From Clostridia bacterium (GTDB lineage: Bacteria; Bacillota; Clostridia; Lachnospirales; Lachnospiraceae), in the NCBI GenBank assembly GCA_910575245.1, contig CAJTEN010000020.1, forward strand, positions 1 to 64,000: 64,000 nt of DNA. The letters run 5' to 3'. Below the pieces are notes generated by a model that was given only the letters and a program-made list of their open reading frames with translations, did no database searches and had not been told where the DNA came from. Position numbers and translations under genes: made by a program. Each line of letters begins with the position of its first letter. The first letter of the stretch is position 1. Below are positions 43,070 to 51,598 of the stretch, piece by piece.

Positions 43070-43135
43070 ATAGTTAACGAGATTAGAAATTTCGTTTTCG
43101 GCCTTGCAGGAGCTACCATATATGGCTCCTGCAAG
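43070..43135. repeat. Dispersed palindromic motif plus strong hairpin
   Basis: The segment AACGAGATTAGAAATTTCGT, continuing TTTCGG, is followed by CTTGCAGGAGC-TACCATATAT-GGCTCCTGCAAG. The latter is a stable hairpin in the gap between gntP and the dehydratase. It is related to the copy at 7836-7900 and to 45916-45952. Confidence 0.6.
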
Positions 43136-43198
43136 AGCCGCTTTGCCCTGTTTGTGCGAGAAAAGCCAACTCCCTGCCCATTTACATGCATCATCTCA

Positions 43199-44554
43199 CT
43201 ACGCAAAGAACGAAATAACCAGCGCCACCACAAACCCGGTTCCGCCTACCAGCGTCTCCATGACCGTCCACGTCTTAAGCGTTGTCTTCTCATCCATTCC
43301 CACCAGTGACTTCACCAGCCAGAAGCCGGAATCATTGAAGTGAGAGCATACCGTTGCACCACCTGCAACCGCCGCCGTCGTACAGGCCAGATACAGAGGT
43401 GACAGATCCGCAATGCCCGGCATTGCAGCGATAATGCCTGCTGCCATTGTCATCGCAACTGTCGCAGAACCAACGCAGATTCTGACCAGAGCCGCTACCA
43501 CAAACGCTACCACTACGATCGGAAGGTTTGCCGACGATACCGCATTCCCGATCAGATCGCCCAGGCCGGAATACTGAAGCATATATCTGAGCACACCGCC
43601 GCATGCCGTCACCAGCAGGATCAGTCCTGTAGGCTCCAATGATTTCGTCATGATTTTTTCCAACTCTTCCATGTTATAACCATGCTTCAAGCCAAGAACC
43701 AGCATAGCCACGATCGTCGCGATCAACAAGGCCACGAAAGGCTCTCCCAAGAATCCGAAGATCGGCGCCAGTCCGCTTAATGCCGGAACAACACCCGCTA
43801 CGGAATCCAGAATGATCAGCACCAGCGGAATCAGGATGATGCCTACGATCGTCCAGAATTTCGGCAGCCTGGATTCATCGAAATCTGCCTGATTGGCCAC
43901 ATGCTCCGGAACCGGGACCATGTATTTGTTACCGCATATAGAACCCCATACAGGACCTGCAACGATCATGGCGAAAACACCGCAGGCAACGCCTACCATA
44001 ATAACCCATCCAAGCTCTACATTCAGCATGGTCGCTACCAGAACCGGTCCTGGTGTGGGCGGAATAAATGCGTGCCCCACTGCAAGACCTGCCAGAAGCG
44101 GGATCGCGTAGAACAGAGAAGAACGGCTTGTTCTCTTAGCCAGAGAGAACGCAAGCGGAATCAGAATGATCAGTCCCGCGTCGAAGAATACCGGCATCGC
44201 TATGACCAGGCCTGTAATGCCTAACGCCCATGCCGCCTTCTTGTCTCCGAACCACTTTACCATGCTGACCGCCAGTGTCTGTGCGCCTCCTGAGGACTCC
44301 AGGATCGCCCCGAACATGGAGCCAAGCCCTACCAGCAGCGCTATTCCCTTTAACGTATTTCCGATACCGTCATTTACCGCCGTAACAATGTCCTCGAAAG
44401 GCATACCCGCCCCGAGACCGATCACGATCGCACCTACCAGAATGGAAACCATCGCCTGTACCTTGAACTTAATAATCAATAAAAGCAATACCGCAAGACC
44501 CACGATTGCCGCTATCACCAATCTGGTTGGATTTAGTGCCATTTCACCAGCCAT
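43199..44554 (-). CDS. gntP: GntP-family gluconate-type permease
   Basis: A 451-residue membrane protein with about twelve helices and the GntP-family signatures GAILESSGGAQTLA near the start, PTPGPV (FIPPTPGPVLVA) in the middle and CSHFNDSGFWLVK near the end. The family imports gluconate and related sugar acids with protons. It heads the operon whose promoter and putative operator are at 44724-44767. AGGAGGGG lies 6 bp before the ATG. Confidence 0.92.
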   Translation of the reverse strand: MAGEMALNPTRLVIAAIVGLAVLLLLIIKFKVQAMVSILVGAIVIGLGAGMPFEDIVTAVNDGIGNTLKGIALLVGLGSMFGAILESSGGAQTLAVSMVKWFGDKKAAWALGITGLVIAMPVFFDAGLIILIPLAFSLAKRTSRSSLFYAIPLLAGLAVGHAFIPPTPGPVLVATMLNVELGWVIMVGVACGVFAMIVAGPVWGSICGNKYMVPVPEHVANQADFDESRLPKFWTIVGIILIPLVLIILDSVAGVVPALSGLAPIFGFLGEPFVALLIATIVAMLVLGLKHGYNMEELEKIMTKSLEPTGLILLVTACGGVLRYMLQYSGLGDLIGNAVSSANLPIVVVAFVVAALVRICVGSATVAMTMAAGIIAAMPGIADLSPLYLACTTAAVAGGATVCSHFNDSGFWLVKSLVGMDEKTTLKTWTVMETLVGGTGFVVALVISFFA

Positions 44555-44723
44555 AATAAACCCCTCCTTATTTCATTAAAATTTACAGTTTTATCAATTC
44601 TATCCTTATAACAGTCCGGATCCCATCAAGCCTGCCTTCATGCATGACTGACACAGTAACTATGCGGCCCCGTCCGGACTATTATCTCCCCTAACATCCG
44701 ACGTCTTATGTTATTGTGGTTAA

Positions 44724-44767
44724 ATTATATTATTTAGCCATTTTTCGTTCAATACATCTGATGTATT
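44724..44767 (-). promoter_or_regulatory. gntP-operon promoter with GntR-type operator
   Basis: On the minus strand TTGAAC (44752-44747) and TATAAT (44729-44724) are 17 bp apart. The 17-bp palindrome AATACATCTGATGTATT (44751-44767) overlaps the upstream edge of the -35 box, as expected for a FadR-type repressor. The regulator encoded at 45094-45807 is the obvious candidate. Confidence 0.75.
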
Positions 44768-44791
44768 TATTTTGTATTCTACCTTCTGCAC

Positions 44792-44826
44792 AAAAAAAGA
44801 TGGAATTTGCACTTCAAATTCCATCA
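44792..44826 (-). terminator. Terminator downstream of the GntR gene
   Basis: GATGGAATTTG and CAAATTCCATC pair. On the minus strand the stem is followed by seven Ts. Between it and the GntR stop (44827-45093) nothing else is visible. Confidence 0.8.
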
Positions 44827-45093
44827 TCCTTTGTATATTATTGCCATTCTGCTTTTTTAGTCGTTTACCGTCCGCCCGAATTCATCTGATGTTTCGCAGC
44901 AAACTGCACATTCCGCAATCTGTCACCGACAGCATTCCCTCCTGCTGTCAGAGAATCCCTCCGGAAATATCTCTTTTTCATATCTGTGCACAACGCAGTC
45001 TTCCCTTCTCCGCACCGGACAGACACACTCCGGCATCATACGAAACACCCGATCAGTGCAAGGGTGCAGGCACGGTCAGCGCAGTAAATACGC

Positions 45094-45807
45094 TCACCCG
45101 TCCTTCTTCTCCCGTTCCTCCACAATCTTCATGATCGTCTGTCTGTTGTAAGTCAGGTGCATCATCATAGCACACTTGGCGCCCACCGAATCCCTCTTAA
45201 GAATGGCGTCCGTGATCGCCCTGTGCGTTGACAATGTCTCTTCCATCAGAAGATGGTGGGTAAGGTTGGCGAACGTATAGACGGCCGTATTGATCACCGG
45301 AATCAACGTCTCGACTACCTGATTCTTACTGCATCCGGCAATCCAGGTATGGAATTCTATATCCTTGCTGATATGATTCCGGCCGCTCCGGTACAGCTGC
45401 TCCGTCTCGTCACACAGCTTTTTCAAAATCCCCAGTTCCTCCCGGGACGCGTTTCTGCAGGCCAGCGCGGCAATCTCCGGTTCGATCATTAGCCGTACCT
45501 CGAACAGATCCAGGGCCAGCTTATATTTATCCTCGATTCTGCCAAATCCCAGCGGATCGGCCTCAATGGAGTTGGTATTGATCACATAGGTTCCCGAACC
45601 TCTCCGAACCTCTAAGATCCCCCGGGATACCAGCCCCTTTACCGCCTCCCTGATCGTACTCCGGCCCACGCCGAACCGCCCGGCAAGCTCGAACTCGTTC
45701 GGAATCTTCTGCCCCGGCTCCACCGGCTCCTGTAGAATATATTTCATCAGTTCATCCTCAATCCGCGCTCCCAACGGTTTTTTGCTCATTTTATCCGGAT
45801 TGTACAT
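45094..45807 (-). CDS. FadR-subfamily GntR regulator
   Basis: A 237-residue regulator. The N-terminal winged helix (KIPNEFELAGRFGVGRSTIREAV, RRGSGTYV) is joined to an all-helical FCD ligand domain with metal-binding Asp/His positions (the H in IEFHTWIAG, H in LSTHRAI). It probably binds a sugar acid or its 2-keto-3-deoxy derivative and controls the operon beginning at 44554. It stands upstream of that operon in the same orientation with its own terminator between. Confidence 0.92.
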   Translation of the reverse strand: MYNPDKMSKKPLGARIEDELMKYILQEPVEPGQKIPNEFELAGRFGVGRSTIREAVKGLVSRGILEVRRGSGTYVINTNSIEADPLGFGRIEDKYKLALDLFEVRLMIEPEIAALACRNASREELGILKKLCDETEQLYRSGRNHISKDIEFHTWIAGCSKNQVVETLIPVINTAVYTFANLTHHLLMEETLSTHRAITDAILKRDSVGAKCAMMMHLTYNRQTIMKIVEEREKKDG

Positions 45808-45915
45808 TACGCTTCACTCTCCCGTCTCACCCTGTCTTTACCGTTCCAATCTCTATTCTCTCCCATGAAACCGCACCTGCACCTCCATGTCTTCCCTGAC
45901 ACAAACAGAAGCTTC

Positions 45916-45952
45916 CTATAGTTAGCGACATTAGAAATTTCGTTTACTATAT
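45916..45952. repeat. Palindromic dispersed motif
   Basis: CTATAGTTAGCGA and TCGTTTACTATAT are imperfect inverted arms around CATTAGAAATT. A shortened, inverted relative lies at 51333-51353. Both are 20-35 bp from a family B MITE. Confidence 0.5.
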
Positions 45953-45976
45953 CTCAAATACAGTACAGATTTATGA

Positions 45977-46167
45977 TCAATGTCATTTAGTTAAGTCTAT
46001 ACACAGCGTCTGATGTGATAGGATTCTCCTTAGGACCGCCCCCTAACGCCGGTACTTAATGAGGTTTTCCACGAATTTAGTACCGCTGCGTTTGGAACCG
46101 GGCGAAAGCGCGTCCTTAGGAGATTCCTATCATGTCAGGCGCGTCCGGCTTAACTTAATGACATTGG
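45977..46167. mobile_element. MITE family B, copy 1 (191 bp)
   Basis: The ends TCAATGTCATTTAGTTAAG and CTTAACTTAATGACATTGG are inverted repeats. The flanks ATTTATGA (45969-45976) and ATATATGA (46168-46175) are a diverged 8-bp duplication. Inside, two nested inverted repeats (GATAGGATTCTCCTTAGGA / TCCTTAGGAGATTCCTATC and GCCGGTACT / AGTACCGC) would fold into long hairpins. No coding frame. Confidence 0.88.
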
Positions 46168-46207
46168 ATATATGATTGCCTGAACTTTCCTTCTATATTT
46201 GCAATAT

Positions 46208-48139
46208 TCAGCATAACCTCCAGATCCTGGCCTCATACGCCTCCAGTATCCGGGCTGATCCTGCTCTTTCCCGTGCTATCCCTGCCGCACGGTCCGGGAC
46301 TGCATTTGCCGCAGTTCTTCCGCTCCGCCTTACCGTATCATACACAAGTTTTCTCTGTCCCTTGATCTGATAAGCCCTGCAAGGCTTCGCACCCAGATTA
46401 CAGTCCACCACATAGACGCGGTTCCCCAGCCGTCTCTCATATACAAACCGGTCTTTCCTGCTGTCCAGTACCCGGAATGACCCGTAGACAAAAGCCTTTT
46501 CCTGATGCCGCAGGTACAACAGCCGCCTGTATGCCTGGTACACCTCCCGCTTAGGTTTCTGGCGCAGCCCTTTATGGCAGGGCGGCAGCTTCTTATTCCA
46601 TGGCAGTGGCACCCTGGCATGCTCTCTCGTTCCTGCCAGAATCACGGCAAATACCTTCTGTTCCGGTTCTTTTCTGCTATGCCCGGCATAATATCCTTTT
46701 GCTTCCACATCCGTAATCTGATCCATGGAGGTGAAATTATAATTAGCAAGCCCCATCTCGTCTCCCTGGAAAATAAACGGCGTCCCTTTCAGCGTAAGCT
46801 GCATCACCGCCAGCAGCTTCGCCAGCGCGGCATGCCGGGATACGTCTTTCGTGATCTTACTGATCATCCGCGGATTGTCATGATTATTATAGAACAGAGA
46901 CATCCAACAGTTATTACCGTAGTGCTCCATCCAGTCTATCATATAATCCCTGAAATAATTCAGGTCATACTCATAATCCTCGAACCGCACATGTCCCGGC
47001 GTCTCCAGATGATCAAAGGAAAAGACCATATCCAGTTCTTTGCGTTCCTCTCCGGTCACAAGCTGGCACATCTTCATGCCAAGCCCGGGCGTCTCTCCCA
47101 CCGAAAACGCTCCGTGAGGCTCGAAGGCTTTCTCCCTGAGCTCACGCAGATACTTGTGCAGGTTCGGCCCGTAATAGTAATGCTCGATGCCCGGATACCC
47201 CATCAGCTCCCCGATGGTCTCATTTCCCTGGGGAAGCCCTTCTTTCTTGGAGATATAATTGATCACATCCATGCGGAAACCGTCCACGCCTCTGTCCAGC
47301 CAACGGTTGACCATAGCGGTCACATCCTCCCGCACCTTCGGATTGTCCCAATTTAAGTCCATCTGTTTCCCGGAAAAAAGGTGCAGCGCCCAGCTGTCGC
47401 TTTCTTCCTCATACTTCCACGCAGTTCCCGAGAAAAAGGATGTCCAGTTATTCGGCGGCGTATGGCTGCCGTCATCCTTCCGGAAGAAGTAATACTCCCG
47501 ATAGGGCGAATCCGGCTTCTTTGCCTCCTGATACCATCTGTGTTCATCGGAAGTATGGTTCACCACCAGATCCATAATCAGCCGCATACCCCGACCGTGT
47601 ACCTCGGACAATAATTTCCCGAAGTCTTCCATCGTCCCGAACTCTTCCATGATCTTATCATAGTCCCTGATATCATACCCGTTGTCATCATTCGGCGAAT
47701 CATAGACCTGGGACAGCCACAGGGCATCCACGCCCAGCTTCTTCAAATAATCCAGCTTGCTTATAATCCCCGGCAGATCACCAATCCCGTCCCCGTTGCC
47801 GTCACAGAAACTGCGCGGATAGATCTGGTAGAATACCGCCTCCTTCCACCATTTCGGTGTAATCTTCCCTCCGGAAGGATGCGGCTCGTCTTTCTCACTG
47901 TCTGCCAGTTCCAGCAGCGCATCAAAGAAATCCAGTCCGAATCTTCCTCCGGACAGCTTCGACCCTGCCAGACTTGCAACGGTGCGCAGCTTCATCCCGG
48001 ATATTACCCGGTTGGTAATTACCTTTTCAGGCAGTCCCAGCTGCAGAAGTACCCTTGCCAGGGCATCATGCCCCACCGGATTGCGGTACAGTTCCCCTAT
48101 CGTACTGTCATAAGTCAGCCAATGATCCTTCTTCTCCAT
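46208..48139 (-). CDS. GH13 alpha-glucosidase with N-terminal accessory domain
   Basis: A 643-residue enzyme. Residues 1-90 form an extra small helical domain (STIGELYRNPVGHDALARVL). It is followed by an oligo-1,6-glucosidase-like GH13 barrel: AVFYQIYPRSFCDGNGDGIGD, region I MDLVVNHTSDEH, nucleophile Asp in VDGFRMDVINYI, general acid Glu in FSVGETPG, and FYNNHDNPR. It acts in the cytoplasm on imported alpha-glucosides. It follows the GPH symporter by 18 bp in one operon. The accessory domain is unusual for this family and may mediate oligomerisation. Confidence 0.9.
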   Translation of the reverse strand: MEKKDHWLTYDSTIGELYRNPVGHDALARVLLQLGLPEKVITNRVISGMKLRTVASLAGSKLSGGRFGLDFFDALLELADSEKDEPHPSGGKITPKWWKEAVFYQIYPRSFCDGNGDGIGDLPGIISKLDYLKKLGVDALWLSQVYDSPNDDNGYDIRDYDKIMEEFGTMEDFGKLLSEVHGRGMRLIMDLVVNHTSDEHRWYQEAKKPDSPYREYYFFRKDDGSHTPPNNWTSFFSGTAWKYEEESDSWALHLFSGKQMDLNWDNPKVREDVTAMVNRWLDRGVDGFRMDVINYISKKEGLPQGNETIGELMGYPGIEHYYYGPNLHKYLRELREKAFEPHGAFSVGETPGLGMKMCQLVTGEERKELDMVFSFDHLETPGHVRFEDYEYDLNYFRDYMIDWMEHYGNNCWMSLFYNNHDNPRMISKITKDVSRHAALAKLLAVMQLTLKGTPFIFQGDEMGLANYNFTSMDQITDVEAKGYYAGHSRKEPEQKVFAVILAGTREHARVPLPWNKKLPPCHKGLRQKPKREVYQAYRRLLYLRHQEKAFVYGSFRVLDSRKDRFVYERRLGNRVYVVDCNLGAKPCRAYQIKGQRKLVYDTVRRSGRTAANAVPDRAAGIARERAGSARILEAYEARIWRLC

Positions 48140-48157
48140 CTTATCTCCTTCCTTTTC

Positions 48158-49651
48158 TTACTTCTGCAATTCCGCACAGATCCTGTCATACGCTTCCTCA
48201 TCCAGCTTATATTTCTTCTGATACAGGAAGTAGGAAACCAGCAGCAACGTACACGGCAGCACCGTCATCGTAATCAACAGCCCTGTGCTCTGTGCTGCCA
48301 GTACACCGGAATACCCGCCTCCTGTAGTGCCGAAAATCACATCCGATATTTCTGCCAGTTTCTGCTCTTCGGAGATGATCCCCTGCGCACACTGCTGCTC
48401 CAGGTCAGAGATCGTGTTGGTATATTCGGTAACACCAAAGAGCAAATAAGTAGCCGAAGTAAGCGCCACGATCAGCGCAGAACTCATTTTGGTAATAAAA
48501 GGCCGAAGCGATGTGATGATTCCCTCATCCCTTGTGCCGAATTTATATTCATTATACTCCACCGTATTCATAATAGAGATCATCATGATCAGATAGAAAC
48601 AGTACTGGCCGAAATTAGAGAGCATATATCCGGCCACCAGCATACCGAATTTCACCATGCCGGCCTCCGGAACCGCCATAGACATCAGCATCAGTGCATA
48701 CCCCGCAACAGCTGCCGCCGCCATGATCCCCATCAGCTTCTTCCGGTGTATCCGCCTTGAAATCGCCGGGTACAGCACCATCAAAACCGCTGTGGCCGAC
48801 ATTCCCACAGTGGTAAACAGAGAATACAGCCCGCCGTCATAGCCGAAAGTGAAGTAGATGTAGGCCGAACCGATTCCTCCGATGACCAGTCCGTTTCCGA
48901 CCTGCTGGATCAGGAAAATAACCGCGATCCATACCAGCTGGTCATTCCGGGCAATCGTTCGAAAGACCTGTGCTAAAGAAAATTTCTCTTTTTGTTTTCC
49001 GGCAGATACACTCTCCCGGCGTTCCTGTACCCCGAACAGCACAAACAGAATAAGCAGCGGTGACAAAATCCCAATCACCAGCGCAATCCTCCCGTAAGCC
49101 ACGGCAGTGCTGCCTCCGATTGCCCCGGAGCCCGTGGAAAACACGGGAATCAGAATAGACGCCAGCATACCGCCGATCCCGGCAAAAAGCGTCGCCCTGG
49201 AGGTAAACCGGTTCCTGACATCCGAATCAGAACCCAGCGCCGGAATCATGCCCCAGTAGGAAATATCACTCATCGTGTAAGTAATACTGAACGCAAAATA
49301 CATCAGCGCAAAGAACCACACGAAGCTCCATCCCTGCAGCCTGGCATTAAACAGCAGATAGACCACAACCGACGTGGACAGCCCGCCTGCCAGAAGCCAT
49401 GGCTTGAACTTCCCGTATTTTGACCGCGTCCTCTCGATAATATTTCCCATAACCGGATCGTTGAGCGCATCGAACACCCGCGCCGCAATCATAATTCCCG
49501 TAACGGCCGCAACCTGTGCACCGTTTAACGAATGCGCAAACAGCACGAACGTCAGCAGGTAGCTGTTGATCAGGCTGTACACGGCATCCCTTCCCATCGT
49601 TCCCAGCGGAAAATAAAGCAGATTCTTCTTTGTTCTTTTTTCGTTTCCCAT
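48158..49651 (-). CDS. GPH-family sugar:cation symporter (MFS)
   Basis: A 497-residue protein with twelve membrane helices and the glycoside-pentoside-hexuronide signatures ARVFDALNDPVMGNIIERTRS and TRDEGIITSLRPFITK. It likely imports an alpha-glucoside (for example isomaltose or sucrose-type sugars) for the GH13 enzyme encoded next. First gene of the pair, with no dedicated regulator beside it. Confidence 0.9.
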   Translation of the reverse strand: MGNEKRTKKNLLYFPLGTMGRDAVYSLINSYLLTFVLFAHSLNGAQVAAVTGIMIAARVFDALNDPVMGNIIERTRSKYGKFKPWLLAGGLSTSVVVYLLFNARLQGWSFVWFFALMYFAFSITYTMSDISYWGMIPALGSDSDVRNRFTSRATLFAGIGGMLASILIPVFSTGSGAIGGSTAVAYGRIALVIGILSPLLILFVLFGVQERRESVSAGKQKEKFSLAQVFRTIARNDQLVWIAVIFLIQQVGNGLVIGGIGSAYIYFTFGYDGGLYSLFTTVGMSATAVLMVLYPAISRRIHRKKLMGIMAAAAVAGYALMLMSMAVPEAGMVKFGMLVAGYMLSNFGQYCFYLIMMISIMNTVEYNEYKFGTRDEGIITSLRPFITKMSSALIVALTSATYLLFGVTEYTNTISDLEQQCAQGIISEEQKLAEISDVIFGTTGGGYSGVLAAQSTGLLITMTVLPCTLLLVSYFLYQKKYKLDEEAYDRICAELQK

Positions 49652-49731
49652 CTTTCCCCCATTTCTATGCAGCTCATCTCTTACTTACCCCTGCCTTCCC
49701 CATAAAATACATCCCCGGCAGATTCAGCAAA

Positions 49732-49754
49732 GCGGGGAAGAAACTCTTCCCCGC
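49732..49754. terminator. Terminator-like hairpin after the ECF operon
   Basis: GCGGGGAAG-AAAC-TCTTCCCCGC is a very stable stem 134 bp past the ECF S-component stop. The T-tract is weak. Confidence 0.55.
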
Positions 49755-49887
49755 CCGCTTCATTCCTGCTTCCGGGGCAGCTTGCTTATGTCCTGTGCCA
49801 CAGACTCTGACAGTGCCGTAAGAACAGCTGTATTTCATGTCAGAACAAAGTGGATGTCTTCTGTAAGTTCCATCCTCACCTTACACA

Positions 49888-50448
49888 TTACAGCTCCGCA
49901 TGCCCTTCCACAAACCGCAGCATCGATACGATCGGCAAAATCAGGATACCACAGAAGAAATTGCTCACCCCGTGAATCAAATCCCATGGCAGCCCGGCCA
50001 CGATCCAAGCAATCATGCCCTGAAAACTCAGCCCGTACAGCAGAGCCTGTGCCGGGGCATATAATGTTCCGAACAGGAACCCGTGTGCCGCGCATACAGC
50101 CATATAAACAACCGGCTGGATTTTCGCAGGCATATGCTTCGGAAGAAACATGACCGCGCCCCAGAGAACCGTCCACACATACAGATACGGGATCCACCAG
50201 ACCGCAAATCCGCAGAAAATGCCGTTCAATATAATATAGGTATAGATCGGATACAACGCCTTTTTCCTGTATACCACGGTAAAAGCAACGATAAACGTGC
50301 CCAGCAGATGAACATTGGGCAGTACCTCCATAATCAGCTTGGAGGCATACATCACCGCTCCCAGCATGGCGAATACCGTGATCTCCCGGGTGGTAAGCGT
50401 CCGGATACGGGAACTGTTCTCCGAAAGCTTATTCCACTTTAAGGGCAT
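49888..50448 (-). CDS. ECF transporter S component (probable corrinoid uptake)
   Basis: A 186-residue membrane protein with six hydrophobic segments. The S-component pattern is visible: TTREITVFAMLGAVMYASK, LLGTFIVAFTVVYRKKALYPIY and a Trp/His-containing end. It would bind a vitamin and use a shared energising module (EcfA, EcfA', EcfT), which is not encoded here. It overlaps the DUF4430 lipoprotein gene by 20 bp and both lie behind a cobalamin riboswitch, so corrinoid is the inferred substrate. The start at 50448 (MPLKWNKLSEN) is preferred over the longer frame. Confidence 0.85.
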   Translation of the reverse strand: MPLKWNKLSENSSRIRTLTTREITVFAMLGAVMYASKLIMEVLPNVHLLGTFIVAFTVVYRKKALYPIYTYIILNGIFCGFAVWWIPYLYVWTVLWGAVMFLPKHMPAKIQPVVYMAVCAAHGFLFGTLYAPAQALLYGLSFQGMIAWIVAGLPWDLIHGVSNFFCGILILPIVSMLRFVEGHAEL

Positions 50449-50890
50449 AGCTGTCTCCCTCTGTAACCGGCGTAGCGTCAACGCCTGCAGATGCATACTC
50501 CCCGTTCACATAGAACGCCCAGTATACACCGTCCGTATCATAATCAGCGGTAATGCCGTTCACCGTCTTGACAAAGAGTCCGTACTCGCTCTCGTCTCCC
50601 GCAATCAGATTCAACTCCAACAGCGCCTCTCCTACCGTCTCCTTGTCCGTATGGATCTCGAACTGTGTCTCATTACCGTCCTTGTCCGTAACGGTAAGGC
50701 TAAACTGCGTACTGCCCTCGCCAAGCTCTCCGCCTTCTCTGCTAACATCCGCCGCAGCTTCCGTGCCGGAATCCGATGCGGCTCCGCTGTCCTTACTGCC
50801 ATTACAACCCACTGTACCAAGTGCCATAGCCACCATAAGCACCATACAAAGGATGAATGACGATACTCTTTTACTGCATTTCATCTTCAT
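50429..50890 (-). CDS. DUF4430 (transcobalamin-like) lipoprotein
   Basis: A 153-residue lipoprotein. The signal peptide has lipobox TVGC after a long hydrophobic stretch. A Ser/Glu-rich linker and a C-terminal DUF4430 domain follow (TVTDKDGNETQFEIHTDKET, ADYDTDGVYWAFYVNGEYA). This domain resembles the C-terminal domain of transcobalamin and intrinsic factor, so it may bind a corrinoid outside the membrane and pass it to the ECF S component encoded downstream. The start at 50890 follows AAAGGAGA. Expression is probably shut off by cobalamin through the upstream riboswitch. Confidence 0.85.
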   Translation of the reverse strand: MKMKCSKRVSSFILCMVLMVAMALGTVGCNGSKDSGAASDSGTEAAADVSREGGELGEGSTQFSLTVTDKDGNETQFEIHTDKETVGEALLELNLIAGDESEYGLFVKTVNGITADYDTDGVYWAFYVNGEYASAGVDATPVTEGDSYALKVE

Positions 50891-51059
50891 CTTTCCTGTC
50901 TCCTTTGTTTTTATTTTCGCCGTATCTTTCGTCGGCATTTTCCCTCGCTGGCCGGCGCTCGCAGCCATACGCAAGAGGATGTTACGATTCACACTCTTCA
51001 ACTGTGAATCATAACAAGAGAATTCTGCTGTCCGGATATTTCGACTTGACACTCATGCA

Positions 51060-51257
51060 GCCAGGCCTTCTCGGATATACTCCAATGGCTTTTCCCGGTT
51101 TGTGGCTTCCGGTCAGGCAGACACTCTGCCGCACGATCCACTTGGCTTGTATGCTGCACATCTTTCTTTGCAGTCATACAAACAGCAGCGGCGGTCTGTC
51201 ACGTGTCTCACGGCGACGGGCTCGTACAGGATTTACACCTGTTTCCCCGAACAGATC
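51060..51257 (-). ncRNA. Cobalamin riboswitch
   Basis: On the minus strand GGGGAAACAGGTGTAAATCC (51248-51229) leads to CTGTACGAGCCCGTCGCCGTGA, the conserved cobalamin-riboswitch core. Further downstream come GGAAGCCACAAACCGGGAAAA and GAGAAGGCCTGG, matching later conserved segments. It lies between a promoter (51264-51292) and the DUF4430/ECF genes. The expected effect is repression by adenosyl- or methyl-cobalamin. The exact expression-platform hairpin was not resolved. Confidence 0.85.
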
Positions 51258-51263
51258 ATTCTT

Positions 51264-51292
51264 ATCATAGTACTTTGCACCGGATTGGTCAA
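51264..51292 (-). promoter_or_regulatory. Promoter of the cobalamin riboswitch transcript
   Basis: TTGACC (51292-51287) and TATGAT (51269-51264) are 17 bp apart, placing the transcript start just before the riboswitch core. Confidence 0.7.
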
Positions 51293-51382
51293 CATGATAC
51301 AGGGTTGAATCAGGAGCAAACCGGAACTATAATATATAGTAAACGACATTTAAACCAAAAAAAAGAGCGTACAGTAATATAA

Positions 51383-51572
51383 TCAATGTCATTAAGTTAA
51401 GCCGGACGCGCCTGACATGATAGGACTTCCTAAGGACGCGCTTTCGCTCGGTTCCAAACGCAGCGGTACTAAATTCGTGGAAAACCTCATTAAGTACCGG
51501 CGTTTTCCTACGGTCCTAAGGAGAATCCTATCATATCAGACGCTGTGTATCGACTTAGCTAAATGACATTGG
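51383..51572. mobile_element. MITE family B, copy 2 (190 bp), inverted
   Basis: Ends TCAATGTCATTAAGTTAAG and CTAAATGACATTGG, with a perfect 8-bp duplication TAATATAA (51375-51382 and 51573-51580). The interior is the reverse of copies 1 and 3 and contains the paired segments GATAGGACTTCCTAAGGAC / GTCCTAAGGAGAATCCTATC. It ends 26 bp before the start of the cupin-kinase gene, so that gene's 5' region is the element itself. Confidence 0.92.
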
Positions 51573-51598
51573 TAATATAATATCTACGGAGAAAATAC

